From contig NZ_CP060634.1 of the NCBI RefSeq assembly GCF_014337195.1, forward strand, positions 1,240,001-1,304,000: 64,000 nt of DNA. The letters are read 5' to 3'. The translations under genes were made by a program, and so were the position numbers. The stretch is from Qiania dongpingensis (GTDB lineage: Bacteria; Bacillota; Clostridia; Lachnospirales; Lachnospiraceae). Below are positions 1 through 8,850 of the stretch, piece by piece; position 1 is the stretch's first letter, and the number at the start of each line of letters is the position of its first letter. Below the pieces are notes generated by a model. The model had not been told where the DNA came from. It searched no databases and was given only the letters and a program-made list of their open reading frames with translations.

Positions 1-945
1 TTCTTCTGCTGCCTGCGCTTCAGCCGCGCGCTGCTTCTCTTCTTCAATCTTGGCCTTCTCTTCTTCTAAAGAAATGGCCTTGTCAAACTTTACATAGACA
101 TCTACAAACTGTTCCGACACATATCCTGTGATCGCCTCACCGTTTTCATCATCTCCCAGTGACAGCTTCACAAAACCGTCCGCCTCTTCCAGAACAGTAT
201 AAGTCTCACCACTGTAAAGCTTGGTGATCACTTCGCTCTCCGTGTTCGGCTCCGTTCGAACCCTCAGGCCGCCTTCTTCCACATATCCGAACATCTTTCC
301 GATCTGAATCGCCAAAGCTTCCGCTTCATCGCCTGTCACAAAGTAATCTGCCTTGATATAACCGTCCACAGAGCCAGAGTGAATCTTGTACCAGGTTCCG
401 TCTTCCGCCTCTACTGTCTCTTCAATCGTAGCCGCGCTGTTGTTGTAAATCTTTCCTACTATCTCACCTTCTGTGCTGGCGGCATCACGGATATTCACAT
501 AGTCCTCGTCATCCCCCACCTTCGAAACGGCCACGTCTGCATAAGGAGAAGGATCTTTGGCGGGAGCTGTCTCGGGCGCTGCCTCTGTGCCAGGCTGATC
601 CGCTGTGTTTGCCGTAATCTCCGCCGGCTGGCTCTGAGATGTATCTGATGTATCCTTTATATTCTGAGAATTTTGTCCTTGATCCGCAGAACCAGCGCCA
701 TTACCGGATGTCCCGGTAGCTACGCTCACTTTAGAAGCCACGGTCAGCGCCGCGGCTCCGCCTGCAACCGCTCCTGTCTCTTTGATATCATGTTTCTCTT
801 CCGTTATATTTGAGGAGGCGGCAGCCGTCGTCTTCGGCGTAACCGTCACCAGGCTTGTCGCACCGGGCATCGCATATGCTGTACTGCCTATAGTCATGGC
901 AGCGCACAGGCACCCCGCCGCGATCAACTTCCTTGTTCTGCTCAT
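1..945 (-). CDS. Secreted SH3-domain protein, NlpC/P60-type cell-wall hydrolase (3' end missing)
   Basis: The reading frame starts at ATG 945 behind GGAGG and is still open at the window edge after 315 residues. It opens with a signal peptide (MSRTRKLIAAGC, then a hydrophobic stretch ending near STAYA). A low-complexity T/S/A/Q-rich linker follows to about residue 130, then two bacterial SH3 repeats (about 135-200 and 210-280; motifs YVNIRDAAS and GLRVRTEPN), then the E/K/A-rich segment starting AISLEEEKAK. The complete protein at 16509-17855 has the same order and nearly the same SH3 text, so the missing end should be an NlpC/P60 peptidase domain. Expected role is peptidoglycan cleavage outside the cell. 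The catalytic domain is inferred, not seen. Confidence 0.85.
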   Translation of the reverse strand, partial: MSRTRKLIAAGCLCAAMTIGSTAYAMPGATSLVTVTPKTTAAASSNITEEKHDIKETGAVAGGAAALTVASKVSVATGTSGNGAGSADQGQNSQNIKDTSDTSQSQPAEITANTADQPGTEAAPETAPAKDPSPYADVAVSKVGDDEDYVNIRDAASTEGEIVGKIYNNSAATIEETVEAEDGTWYKIHSGSVDGYIKADYFVTGDEAEALAIQIGKMFGYVEEGGLRVRTEPNTESEVITKLYSGETYTVLEEADGFVKLSLGDDENGEAITGYVSEQFVDVYVKFDKAISLEEEKAKIEEEKQRAAEAQAAEE

Positions 946-990
946 TAAATTCCTCCAAACCGATTCTTATATTACATATTTTCTTCATTT

Positions 991-1049
991 GTTACGAATT
1001 TATTACAACTCATGTAACCGATTATAACAATTTGCGGAGGGCTTGTCAA
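991..1049 (-). promoter_or_regulatory. Consensus promoter with WalR-like box, upstream of the SH3 gene at 945
   Basis: On the minus strand TTGACA (1044-1049) and TATAAT (1021-1026) are separated by exactly 17 bp. About 13 bp downstream of the -10 lies TGTAAT-AAATT-CGTAAC (991-1007), one base off the WalR consensus TGTWAH-N5-TGTWAH. The paralogue at 17855 has the same arrangement. A box downstream of the -10 suggests repression or fine tuning, but this is inference. Confidence 0.7.
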
Positions 1050-1064
1050 CCTTTTCCACATATT

Positions 1065-2162
1065 TTATAGCTGCGGCACATATCCATATAAGCTTTCGGC
1101 CAGGATTTTTTTTAATGATTCTGTGTAAGGCGGATACGCAATTCCATATTCTGTGACAATTCCCGTTATCAAATCGTTATCTGTGACATCAAAGCTGGGA
1201 TTATAGGTATTGATTCCCTCCGGCGCCATTCTTTCTTTAAACCACATTTCCGTGATTTCTTCGCCGGGTCTTTCTTCTATTATTATGTCGTCCCCAGTCT
1301 TCATCTCCATGTCAATGGTAGAGGTCGGCGCGCACACATAAAAAGGAACCCCATACCTCTTGGCCGCAAGAGCCGCCATGGATGTGCCGATCTTATTGGC
1401 CGTATCCCCATTGGCCGCCACCCGGTCACAGCCGACAAAGACTGCATTGACCCAGCCGCTGCGCATTACCGAAGCCGACATATTATCACAGATCAGGATA
1501 ACCTCAAGGCCCGATTCATGGAGTTCAAAGGCTGTCAGGCGGGCTCCCTGCAAAAGCGGCCTTGTTTCATCGACAAAAATGCGGAATCCATATCCGCGTT
1601 CGGCTCCCAGGTACATTGGGGCCGTCGCCGTTCCGTACCTGACGGCAGCCAGCTTTCCCGCATTGCAGTGGGTCAGGAGCCCGTCTCCCGGCTTCACGAG
1701 GCTGAGTCCATATTCCCCCATCTGCCTGCACACGGAAACATCCCTGTCGCGAATCTCTTCCGCTTCTTTAAGAAGCGCTTTCTTTATCTCTTTTACCGGC
1801 TTATCCTTATTTCTATTACAGACAGCTTCCATCCGCTTCAATGCCCACGAAAGGTTTACCGCCGTCGGCCTGGCCGAATCCAGATAATCCTTTGCCTTTT
1901 GAAATTCTTTGTAAAAGGCCCTGTAGTCCTCACTTCCGATTTCCTTTGCCGCCAGATAAATTCCAAAAGCCGCAGCAACACCTATGGCCGGCGCTCCCCG
2001 TACCTGCAGCAGATAAATGGCGTTCCAAATTTCCTGCTGTGTCTTCAGTCTCAGGATTTCTGTTTTAAACGGAAGTTTTGTCTGGTCAATAATGACCAGC
2101 TCGCCGTTTTCATCGTCCAGCTCCACCGTTTCATACTCCATGATACTGTGTCCTTTGTTCAT
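1065..2162 (-). CDS. mtnA: S-methyl-5-thioribose-1-phosphate isomerase
   Basis: Cytosolic aldose-ketose isomerase (eIF2B-alpha-like family) converting 5-methylthioribose-1-phosphate to 5-methylthioribulose-1-phosphate in methionine/methylthioadenosine salvage. The 365-residue length is typical. Visible family motifs are LQVRGAPAIGVAAAFG, HCNAGKLA with the catalytic Cys, and VGCDRVAANGDTANKIGT with the catalytic Asp. ATG 2162 has AGGAGG 7 bp upstream. It starts 12 bp after mtnK and is the last gene of the long minus-strand operon. No mtnB, mtnC or mtnD dioxygenase-branch genes follow, so the product is probably split by an aldolase, such as the one at 12895. Some family members also act on 5-deoxyribose-1-phosphate. 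Confidence 0.93.
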   Translation of the reverse strand: MNKGHSIMEYETVELDDENGELVIIDQTKLPFKTEILRLKTQQEIWNAIYLLQVRGAPAIGVAAAFGIYLAAKEIGSEDYRAFYKEFQKAKDYLDSARPTAVNLSWALKRMEAVCNRNKDKPVKEIKKALLKEAEEIRDRDVSVCRQMGEYGLSLVKPGDGLLTHCNAGKLAAVRYGTATAPMYLGAERGYGFRIFVDETRPLLQGARLTAFELHESGLEVILICDNMSASVMRSGWVNAVFVGCDRVAANGDTANKIGTSMAALAAKRYGVPFYVCAPTSTIDMEMKTGDDIIIEERPGEEITEMWFKERMAPEGINTYNPSFDVTDNDLITGIVTEYGIAYPPYTESLKKILAESLYGYVPQL

Positions 2163-2174
2163 CCCCTTCTCCTC

Positions 2175-3401
2175 CTACCCAAACTGTGAAACCGCTTTTT
2201 CTATCGCTTCCAGATAATCTTTTCCACATTTAAAAGAAGACCGGTTCTTTACATAGTCTTTCGCCAGCGTAAGTATGATCCGCTCCGCTCTCACTCGTTT
2301 TCTCTCATCCGCTATGGCCGTAATATCCTTTACATTGGCCATCCCCACGATGCGCCGGATACTTTCCAGACCAGCCGCCGCCGCTGTATCGGACAGCACT
2401 GAATCCAGATAATAATCCAAAAATCCTTCGGTCTTCGCCATGATGTCCGTTACCCTTTCCATAAAAGCTTTTTTAAACTTGATGATAAATTTATCCACGA
2501 TCTCCTCAATAGTCTGCTTTACCCATCCACAGAATTTCTCCCGTTCCTCTTCGCCCTCAATGACGGCGTCGCCGTTGCACCAGGCAAAAAACAGATTGGC
2601 GATAACGTTTCCCACATCATAGCCCATGGGTCCGTAGAAGGCGAACTCCGGGTCAAAAACAAAAAGATGCTCTTGATTGATAAATATGGAACCTGTATGC
2701 AGATCGCCATGAATCAGCGCCTGGGCGTGGTTCATGAATTCAAATTTAAGCTTGGCCGCCTCCAGCCGCAGTTCCTTATCTTGGTATATTTCCCTTTCAA
2801 CAAATTCTGCATTAGGGGGGAAAACATTATTTCTGTGGTTATAGTCCACGTATGGTTCGCCATAGACTAAATTCTCACTGATCTCGCAAAGATCAGGATT
2901 GATAAATTCTCTGACTCTTTCCTTTTTGGCTTTATGATCCATCACCACATCCGTGGAATCCAGCAGGGAATTGACAAGAAAATTCGTGATCTGCTCCCCG
3001 AACATGGGATATATCTCATGATTCATCAGGCCTGTCCTCATCATTGTATGGCCGTCCATATCCTCCATCAGCATCGCGCACATGACGCTGTCATACAGAT
3101 AAACCGCCGGCACCATCCCCGGCGCGCTTTGTGCCTGGAGCCGCAGGATCCTGGACTCTATCCTCCCTCTGTCAGTGGAAAGCTTCATTTCTCTGGAAAT
3201 CCTCGTTTCTTCCCCTGCCTGTTTGACAATAACGGTGGTCCCCGTCCTTGCATCCTTCACCCGGAACACATAATTGAGATTTCCGTCTCCAATCTCCTGG
3301 CAGCTCAAGACCGCCCCTTTCTGGAAAGAAGGAAGTTTTTCCTTCACATAGTCGGCTGCATCCTCCACACCCATTAAAAAATAGCTGTCGTACTTCGACA
3401 T
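2175..3401 (-). CDS. mtnK: S-methyl-5-thioribose kinase
   Basis: Cytosolic kinase of the protein-kinase-like/aminoglycoside phosphotransferase fold that phosphorylates 5-methylthioribose at C1. Diagnostic motifs are present: LIHGDLHTGSIFIN (catalytic loop), FDPEFAFYGPMGYDVGN (metal-binding loop with the MtnK-specific FAFYGP text) and ESIRRIVGMANVKDI near the C terminus with the substrate-phosphate arginines. The start is set at ATG 3401 (MSKYDSYF), 408 aa, because AAGGAGG lies just upstream; a longer in-frame start at 3464 has no ribosome-binding site and overlaps the gene before it. It lies 13 bp after the pseudo-ATPase gene and just ahead of mtnA. Activity on 5-deoxyribose is possible. Confidence 0.93.
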   Translation of the reverse strand: MSKYDSYFLMGVEDAADYVKEKLPSFQKGAVLSCQEIGDGNLNYVFRVKDARTGTTVIVKQAGEETRISREMKLSTDRGRIESRILRLQAQSAPGMVPAVYLYDSVMCAMLMEDMDGHTMMRTGLMNHEIYPMFGEQITNFLVNSLLDSTDVVMDHKAKKERVREFINPDLCEISENLVYGEPYVDYNHRNNVFPPNAEFVEREIYQDKELRLEAAKLKFEFMNHAQALIHGDLHTGSIFINQEHLFVFDPEFAFYGPMGYDVGNVIANLFFAWCNGDAVIEGEEEREKFCGWVKQTIEEIVDKFIIKFKKAFMERVTDIMAKTEGFLDYYLDSVLSDTAAAAGLESIRRIVGMANVKDITAIADERKRVRAERIILTLAKDYVKNRSSFKCGKDYLEAIEKAVSQFG

Positions 3402-3414
3402 TTCCTTTTCCTCC

Positions 3415-4809
3415 TTACGTAAGTTCCTTAAGTATCCCATCCCGCACCTCGATGATCCTTTCACTGCATTTCCTCAAAAATTCCAGATTTTCAGAAAAAA
3501 TAAGGACAGTCACTTCCTGTTCCCGGATATCCTCTAAGAGCAGGCTGAACTTGTAAAAGTTCTGGGTATCATAATGGCTTTCCGGTGAAACAAATATCAG
3601 AAGCTTGACCCCATAAAACAGCCACCTCGCCGTCTGGATACGAACGCTCTGCTCTTTTGTCACCCTCCCCTCGGGCAAACGCCTGCAGTCTCCATAAAGC
3701 TCCAAAAGGTCTCTTCCGTGAATCGCCTTCAATACATTATCATAGAGAAATTTCGTTACACGTTTCCGAGAACGAAATCCTGCCCGCCTGATGCTGTCCG
3801 GCAGCCGCAATACGACATTTTGGAATAAGGAACAATTATAAAAGAGCATATTTCCCCCGTAGGGGATGACACCCGCCGGTAAGTCCGGGATTTTGGACAG
3901 CAGAATATCCATAAGCTCCTGTCCATCGAATACGGATGGATTAAAGACCCCCACCGTTTCCCCTGCCAGCAGTGAAAAACTGAGGTCCTTTATCCGGTAT
4001 CCTCCCGTCAGATGAGAAACAGAGAACAGCAGCTTTCTCCGCAGTCCCTCTTTTTTTTCCAGTTGGGGACCGCCGACCAGCACTGGCAAAGGCTGAGATA
4101 CGCGAAAAGGCCGTTCCGAGAGCTCCATCACCGTCGTTTTGCTCCTCATGACCGTAACGCGGTCCAAAATATCCGGCTTCAGTTCCTGCTCTGTATTCAG
4201 CGCAAGCAAAACGGCAAACTCCCCTCTCTTTGCCAAGTCCCTTACGATTTTTCCCCAGAGTTCCATTTCCTCCCGGGAATAGATCAGCGTGATATTTTCC
4301 ATGTATATTACCCAGGGATTCTGAACATAGGCCCGCATCAGCTCGACAATATGTTTCTGGGCCGGAGTAAGCCGATCAGGATATCCATGGGGATTCAAGA
4401 TCTTTTCCATCTCGAACTTCCGGAAGACTGCCTCTGCCTTTGTATACAGATCACTTTTCTCCAGAGGACGGAATAAGGGCTGCCTATGGTCCACCAGATA
4501 CAGATTTTCCGCCAATGTCAGCGAAGAGATCAGGCTGCTGTCATATCCAATCACATAAATATTCTGACTCAGCAGCTTTTTCACGGTTTTCGTCCCCGCA
4601 GCTGTCCCTCCGATATATACAGAACCGGATCTTAAAAGGGCTTTTCCTTTAAAAAGATCATAAAAAGGACTTTTGACCGGTACACCAGGCATCGAAATTC
4701 CATGGATCTCCCCCCGGTAAGCGTCCAGATTTATATTGAAATACTCTCCCGCCTCACAGGAAAAGCACAAATTCCGAAGCTCCAGCGCTTCCCTCTGCGT
4801 TTTTTTCAT
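3415..4809 (-). CDS. Degenerate tandem ABC-ATPase homologue (RbsA/MglA type, probably catalytically dead)
   Basis: The 464 residues follow the two-domain layout of sugar-import ATPases: a first half to about residue 235, a second half from about 260 with the GGYRIKDLSFSLLAGE entry, and SERIIEVRDGIL at the end, which matches the usual SDRIIVMREG. The nucleotide-binding motifs are lost. The first Walker A reads MPGVPVKSPF and the second VFNPSVFDGQ. The first signature reads LTPAQKH. The Walker B regions read VIYMENIT and LIFVSPES, so the catalytic Glu is missing in both halves. An intact ATPase for the transporter is encoded at 11114. The start codon overlaps the histidine-kinase stop by 4 bp (ATGA). 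I infer a regulatory protein, perhaps docking on the permease and reporting to the kinase. Confidence 0.75.
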   Translation of the reverse strand: MKKTQREALELRNLCFSCEAGEYFNINLDAYRGEIHGISMPGVPVKSPFYDLFKGKALLRSGSVYIGGTAAGTKTVKKLLSQNIYVIGYDSSLISSLTLAENLYLVDHRQPLFRPLEKSDLYTKAEAVFRKFEMEKILNPHGYPDRLTPAQKHIVELMRAYVQNPWVIYMENITLIYSREEMELWGKIVRDLAKRGEFAVLLALNTEQELKPDILDRVTVMRSKTTVMELSERPFRVSQPLPVLVGGPQLEKKEGLRRKLLFSVSHLTGGYRIKDLSFSLLAGETVGVFNPSVFDGQELMDILLSKIPDLPAGVIPYGGNMLFYNCSLFQNVVLRLPDSIRRAGFRSRKRVTKFLYDNVLKAIHGRDLLELYGDCRRLPEGRVTKEQSVRIQTARWLFYGVKLLIFVSPESHYDTQNFYKFSLLLEDIREQEVTVLIFSENLEFLRKCSERIIEVRDGILKELT

Positions 4810-5723
4810 AGCCCGTCACCGAGAAACCGCAGAGACTCCTCCGATGGGACTATGGGCAGCTTGATCTGCACCTCTGTCCCAAAATTTTTCAGGCTGTACA
4901 CAGTCAATCCATAGCGGCTTCCGAACATTAGCTGGATTCTTTGATTGATATTGATAAGGCCGATGGATTTTTCTCCGCTGTCCACCTGGTAATTCTGTAT
5001 TTCCCCGGTGCTTTCCAAAAGTCTCCGACTGTACTTAATAAGCTCCTCCTCGTCCATTCCTGTTCCATTATCCCTGATAATGAGGATCAAATGGACATCG
5101 GTACATCTGGCGGAAAGATAAATACTGTTATTTTCTCTGCTCTTATCAAACCCATGATAGATCGCGTTCTCCACTATGGGCTGAAAAACCAGCTTTGGTA
5201 TAATATAGGACTTAATGGCTTCGTCATCCAGGCTCTCGTCAATCTCGATGGAAAAAGGGACCTTTAATCTGTATTTCATAATATCCGTATAGTCCTTAAG
5301 GTTGTCCAGTTCCTTCTGCACGGTTGAAAAGTTTCCATTCTGACTGATGCTGTACCGCAGCATGGAAGACAGCGCCTCAATCACTGATGTCGTCTGGAGC
5401 GCGTTTTCGTCCAATGCAAGCCCTCTGATGGAGTCCAGCGTATTGTAGAGAAAATGGGGGCCGATCTGATTCTGCATTGCCGCCAGCTCCGCCTGCTTTT
5501 GAAGCAGGGAATAATTTACCTGCTTCTTGGAATTTTCAACAATGTGTTCCAAAAGCCCTGTCACCAATGCCGATATAGGAAGACGCTTTTTCGTATCCGA
5601 TTCCATATCGTAATGATGGGTCTCTATAAATCTTTTGACAGCCTTTGCTGCATGAAACAGAGCCAGGATCAGAAAAAAAATGCACAGAGTTTCCAGGATC
5701 ACCAATACAATTAAGCCCTTCAT
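4806..5723 (-). CDS. Sensor histidine kinase, YesM/LytS type, without a periplasmic sensor domain
   Basis: The 305-residue protein has a single N-terminal membrane segment (about residues 3-25) and then enters the cytosolic kinase. The His_kinase motif IGPHFLYNTLDSIRG places the phosphorylated histidine at His90. The HATPase region shows VENAIYHGF (N box), IRDNGTGMD (G1) and IGLININQRI (G2). Typical YesM kinases are near 550-600 aa with a large extracellular sensor between two membrane helices and a HAMP domain. Both are absent here, so the signal must come from a partner. The gene lies 12 bp after its response regulator and overlaps the pseudo-ATPase gene, which makes that protein the obvious candidate. 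Confidence 0.88.
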   Translation of the reverse strand: MKGLIVLVILETLCIFFLILALFHAAKAVKRFIETHHYDMESDTKKRLPISALVTGLLEHIVENSKKQVNYSLLQKQAELAAMQNQIGPHFLYNTLDSIRGLALDENALQTTSVIEALSSMLRYSISQNGNFSTVQKELDNLKDYTDIMKYRLKVPFSIEIDESLDDEAIKSYIIPKLVFQPIVENAIYHGFDKSRENNSIYLSARCTDVHLILIIRDNGTGMDEEELIKYSRRLLESTGEIQNYQVDSGEKSIGLININQRIQLMFGSRYGLTVYSLKNFGTEVQIKLPIVPSEESLRFLGDGL

Positions 5724-5735
5724 TTTTCTCCCCTG

Positions 5736-7376
5736 TCAACGATGGAACTCGCGGTATTCCGACGGAGTGACGCCTACATTTTTCAGGAACTGCCTGCGAA
5801 AGCTCTTGATATCTTTATATCCCACCGATATGGCGATCTCTGCGATACTGTCATCGCTTTGAGAAATCTTTTCCTTCGCTTTTTCAATTCTCACCATTGC
5901 GATAGCATCTGTGATATTAGTCTTTGTTTCTTTCTTATAAAGAATCCCCAAATACGCGCTGCTGAGATGGACATGGCGGGCAATGCTGTCCAGAGAAATC
6001 TTCAGAGGATAATTGTTATAAATATATTTGTTGATCTCCTGTATCATCTGATTTGCCGGCTTCTGCTTGTTATCCAAATAACCGCGGACAACTCTAGAAA
6101 CCTCCTCCAGAAATTTTTCCTCCAATATTTTCAAGGACGGATAATGCCGAATTCCCTGAATATAGGAGTATTCCTCCGGCGCCTTTATCTCAAAATCGGC
6201 GTGGTGCCGCTTCATGCAGCTTATAAAAAACGTGAAAAATTCATAAAACCAGTCTGTGACCTTATGGGGACTTCTTTCAAATCTGGAATAGGCCTCCCGG
6301 AAGACTGATATACACGATTCTCTGATTCCGTCCAGATCTAAAATATCAATATAATGGGACAAATTATACTTTTCCGGCTCCAGCCCTATCTTCTCGTCCT
6401 CCGGAAGGCCTGCGCTTTCATTGGCCTCCAGTATCCTGTCCGTTCCCAGCATGATCCTTCCAGCCGCCAATGCGGTACAGGCGCTGTAGGCCTGCACAAA
6501 TCCATCCACAGAAAATGGCAGTTCATACTTGGAGATCGTCACGCAGATTTCTCTTCGGCGCTTCGCCATCAGCGAGACCAGCTCCCGGAACCGCACAAGG
6601 CGGGATGCGGCCTTGGAACGGTTTGCCCTGGAATAATTTAAGAGGAAAATAAACTTTTCCAGGTCCGCGTTTTCCAGTACAATCTCCAGATCGCTGCAAA
6701 TCTCTTCGAATACCCTTCTGAATAATTTTTTGATCTTTTCAAAAGCCGCCTCCGACCTCCTGCAGACGCGTCCCACGTCGTCCAGCTTTAGAATCCCCAG
6801 AAGGAAACAGGAATCCGAAAAATGGTACGCGTATTTTTCATTGACCTCCGTAAGAGTGCAGGTGATAAAATCCTGATTCTTATATGCCAGCTTTAAAAGA
6901 AAATACTCGCGCGCGCTTTTGCTGGAGGGAACCTCCTCGATCTGGAACAGATGGGACCGGACATCCCGGGCCGCCGTTTCCAGACAATGATTCAGTTCTT
7001 CTTTGTTGACCGGCTTCAGCAGATAATCCTTCACACCATATTTGATGGCATTCTGCGCGTACTCAAAACGCTGATAGCCGCTGATCAGGATACAGCGGAT
7101 ATCCGAATATTGCTCTGATAAAAGCCTGGCAAGCTCCAGCCCGTCTTTTCCGTCCTTATCGCCCAATCGAATGTCCGTGATAACAATATTCGGCATCTGG
7201 TACTCAATTGCTACCATAGCTTCATCCGCCGACTGGCATGGAGTCAGACAAGTCAGGTTCAGTCTCTCCCATTCAATCAAGGAGCGGATCAGCTTACAAA
7301 TATAAATCTCATCGTCTACGATCAGTACCTTAAGTTTGATTTTAATGTCCCTCCCATAAATCTGTATATTTCGCAT
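5736..7376 (-). CDS. Response regulator with C-terminal AraC-type DNA-binding domain (YesN-like)
   Basis: An N-terminal receiver domain (KVLIVDDE, phosphoacceptor Asp in ITDIRLGDKDG, then LISGYQRFEYAQ and YLLKPV) is followed by a divergent middle of about 270 residues and a C-terminal pair of AraC helix-turn-helices (SLDSIARHVHLSSAYLGIL ... IAEIAISVGYKDIKSFRRQF). It should activate the upstream transporter/salvage promoter when phosphorylated by the kinase encoded next. The start is uncertain. The coordinate uses ATG 7376 inside the end of the FGGY kinase gene, but no ribosome-binding site precedes it or the ATGs at 7385 and 7403. The good GGGAGGG at about 7347-7353 would serve an ATT or ATC codon just before KLKVLIVDDE. 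Confidence 0.85.
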   Translation of the reverse strand: MRNIQIYGRDIKIKLKVLIVDDEIYICKLIRSLIEWERLNLTCLTPCQSADEAMVAIEYQMPNIVITDIRLGDKDGKDGLELARLLSEQYSDIRCILISGYQRFEYAQNAIKYGVKDYLLKPVNKEELNHCLETAARDVRSHLFQIEEVPSSKSAREYFLLKLAYKNQDFITCTLTEVNEKYAYHFSDSCFLLGILKLDDVGRVCRRSEAAFEKIKKLFRRVFEEICSDLEIVLENADLEKFIFLLNYSRANRSKAASRLVRFRELVSLMAKRRREICVTISKYELPFSVDGFVQAYSACTALAAGRIMLGTDRILEANESAGLPEDEKIGLEPEKYNLSHYIDILDLDGIRESCISVFREAYSRFERSPHKVTDWFYEFFTFFISCMKRHHADFEIKAPEEYSYIQGIRHYPSLKILEEKFLEEVSRVVRGYLDNKQKPANQMIQEINKYIYNNYPLKISLDSIARHVHLSSAYLGILYKKETKTNITDAIAMVRIEKAKEKISQSDDSIAEIAISVGYKDIKSFRRQFLKNVGVTPSEYREFHR

Positions 7377-8829
7377 ACATCTCATCCCAGAAATCCTTGT
7401 CATCGCAGGTTAGATCCTTCATTCCGAACGATCTGCCGGATAACTCTTTCATCTCGTCCTCTGAACCTGCTTCTCCGGCGGCGTAGATCTGCATCAGCGC
7501 ATTTCCGGCGGCGGTGGCATAACGGATGCCTGAATCCAAAGGAAGCCCTGTGCAGGCTGAGATTGTTTCCCCCAGAAGATCGCACTGGCATCCGCCGTTA
7601 AAAAGCCTGATCCTCTCGAATTTTGTCCCCAGCCCGGCCTCCATTTCCTCGGCACAGTTTCGGGCCGCAAGCGCATAGCTGTCGATGAGACAACGGTAAA
7701 CCTCCTCCGGCCGTCCGGGAACATACTGTCCTGTCTCCCGGCAATAGTCCTGCACTCTGCCCACCATGTCAGAGCTCCTGTGATAAAACATGGGATCATT
7801 GGGGTTGACGGCACATTTCGCCGCAGGAAGCCTCCTGGCCATGGCCTCCAGATCATCGAAGGAATACGCATATCCCCTGTCCTGGAAGCCCTTCATACAT
7901 TGATTCATGATCCAGAAGCCCTGGACATCCCGATAAGTGGTGTATTTTCCAAAGGCACACTTCACCGTTCGGAATCCTCCCTCGAACAGTTTGTCGTTCA
8001 CCCTGGGATGTTCTGTCTCGACACCCGCCAGCATCATGGTTCCCATGCTGATGAACATCGTTCTTTCATCCAGGCCTGAAACAGCGGGAAGCGCCGCCGG
8101 CGTGTCGTGTCCTGTGTCCAGCACCACTTTGATGCTTCCGTCGCCTATGTAATCTCCCACACCCGGAGCCACTTCCCCTATTATACTTCCTGCCGCTTTA
8201 AACTCACGGAAAATATCTGTCCTGAGTCCCAATTTATAAAGCAGTTCCGTATTATAGGCCGTCGTTTCCAAATTGGTAAATCCCAGGGTAGAGGCCATCG
8301 TATCGTCCATGACCGGACATCCCGAAAGGAAATAAGTAAGGACTCCGGCTGTTCCCAGGAGAAATTTTGTCTTTTCATAAACCGGAGAAAACCTTTTATC
8401 TGCCAGAAGCTGGGAGGAACCAAGCCCCAGAAAATATATGCTTCCAGTCCCATAATACAGTTCTTTATGAGACAGGAGGGAAAAAAACTCTTTTTTTATT
8501 TGGATCGTTCTTTTGTCCCTGTGCTGGAACATGTTGGATAAAAGCTGGCCGTTCTCCCCGAACAGCCCATAATCTCCGCCCCAGGTCGTCACACCGATGG
8601 ATTCGACGGCCCCTTTTCCCCTTTCCAGTACAAATTCCTTAAACCTGTACATCACCTGGTTATAAATGTGCATGATATCCGTATACATACATCCCAAAAT
8701 TGTCACCGGCTCGTAAGAAAACGGCTTTGAACCCGCAATGCGGATCTTATTGCCGTCGTATGCAATATCCACCATCTTTCCATTGCTGGAGCCGCAGTCT
8801 ACTGCAATAAAATGTTTTTCTGCCGCCAT
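7342..8829 (-). CDS. FGGY-family carbohydrate kinase, rhamnulokinase-like
   Basis: A 495-residue two-domain FGGY kinase. The N-terminal phosphate loop is AVDCGSSNGKMVDI. The middle carries GVTTWGGDYGLF and the RhaB-like DTGHDTPAALPAV. The C-terminal adenosine site is IRLFNGGCQCDLL, then ATAAGNALMQ. RhaB-like members phosphorylate deoxyketoses such as L-rhamnulose. The start is ATG 8829 (MAAEKHF) behind AAGGAGG; the longer frame to 8895 has no ribosome-binding site. It lies between the sugar-binding protein gene and the response regulator gene, so it should act on the imported sugar or its ketose. Its role beside MtnK is unclear: either a second substrate, or phosphorylation of a free 5-deoxyketose. 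Confidence 0.85.
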   Translation of the reverse strand: MAAEKHFIAVDCGSSNGKMVDIAYDGNKIRIAGSKPFSYEPVTILGCMYTDIMHIYNQVMYRFKEFVLERGKGAVESIGVTTWGGDYGLFGENGQLLSNMFQHRDKRTIQIKKEFFSLLSHKELYYGTGSIYFLGLGSSQLLADKRFSPVYEKTKFLLGTAGVLTYFLSGCPVMDDTMASTLGFTNLETTAYNTELLYKLGLRTDIFREFKAAGSIIGEVAPGVGDYIGDGSIKVVLDTGHDTPAALPAVSGLDERTMFISMGTMMLAGVETEHPRVNDKLFEGGFRTVKCAFGKYTTYRDVQGFWIMNQCMKGFQDRGYAYSFDDLEAMARRLPAAKCAVNPNDPMFYHRSSDMVGRVQDYCRETGQYVPGRPEEVYRCLIDSYALAARNCAEEMEAGLGTKFERIRLFNGGCQCDLLGETISACTGLPLDSGIRYATAAGNALMQIYAAGEAGSEDEMKELSGRSFGMKDLTCDDKDFWDEMYAKYTDLWEGH

Positions 8830-8850
8830 GCCTGGCCTCCTTATAAGAGC

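Noticed and set aside
4806..4809. Overlap of kinase and pseudo-ATPase genes as a frameshifted fusion
   Set aside because: It is a standard ATGA translational-coupling overlap, with complete domains on both sides.
3415..4809. Degenerate ABC gene as a decaying pseudogene
   Set aside because: The frame is open over 464 codons with intact overlap to its neighbour and conserved overall layout; selection for a non-catalytic role is more likely than decay.
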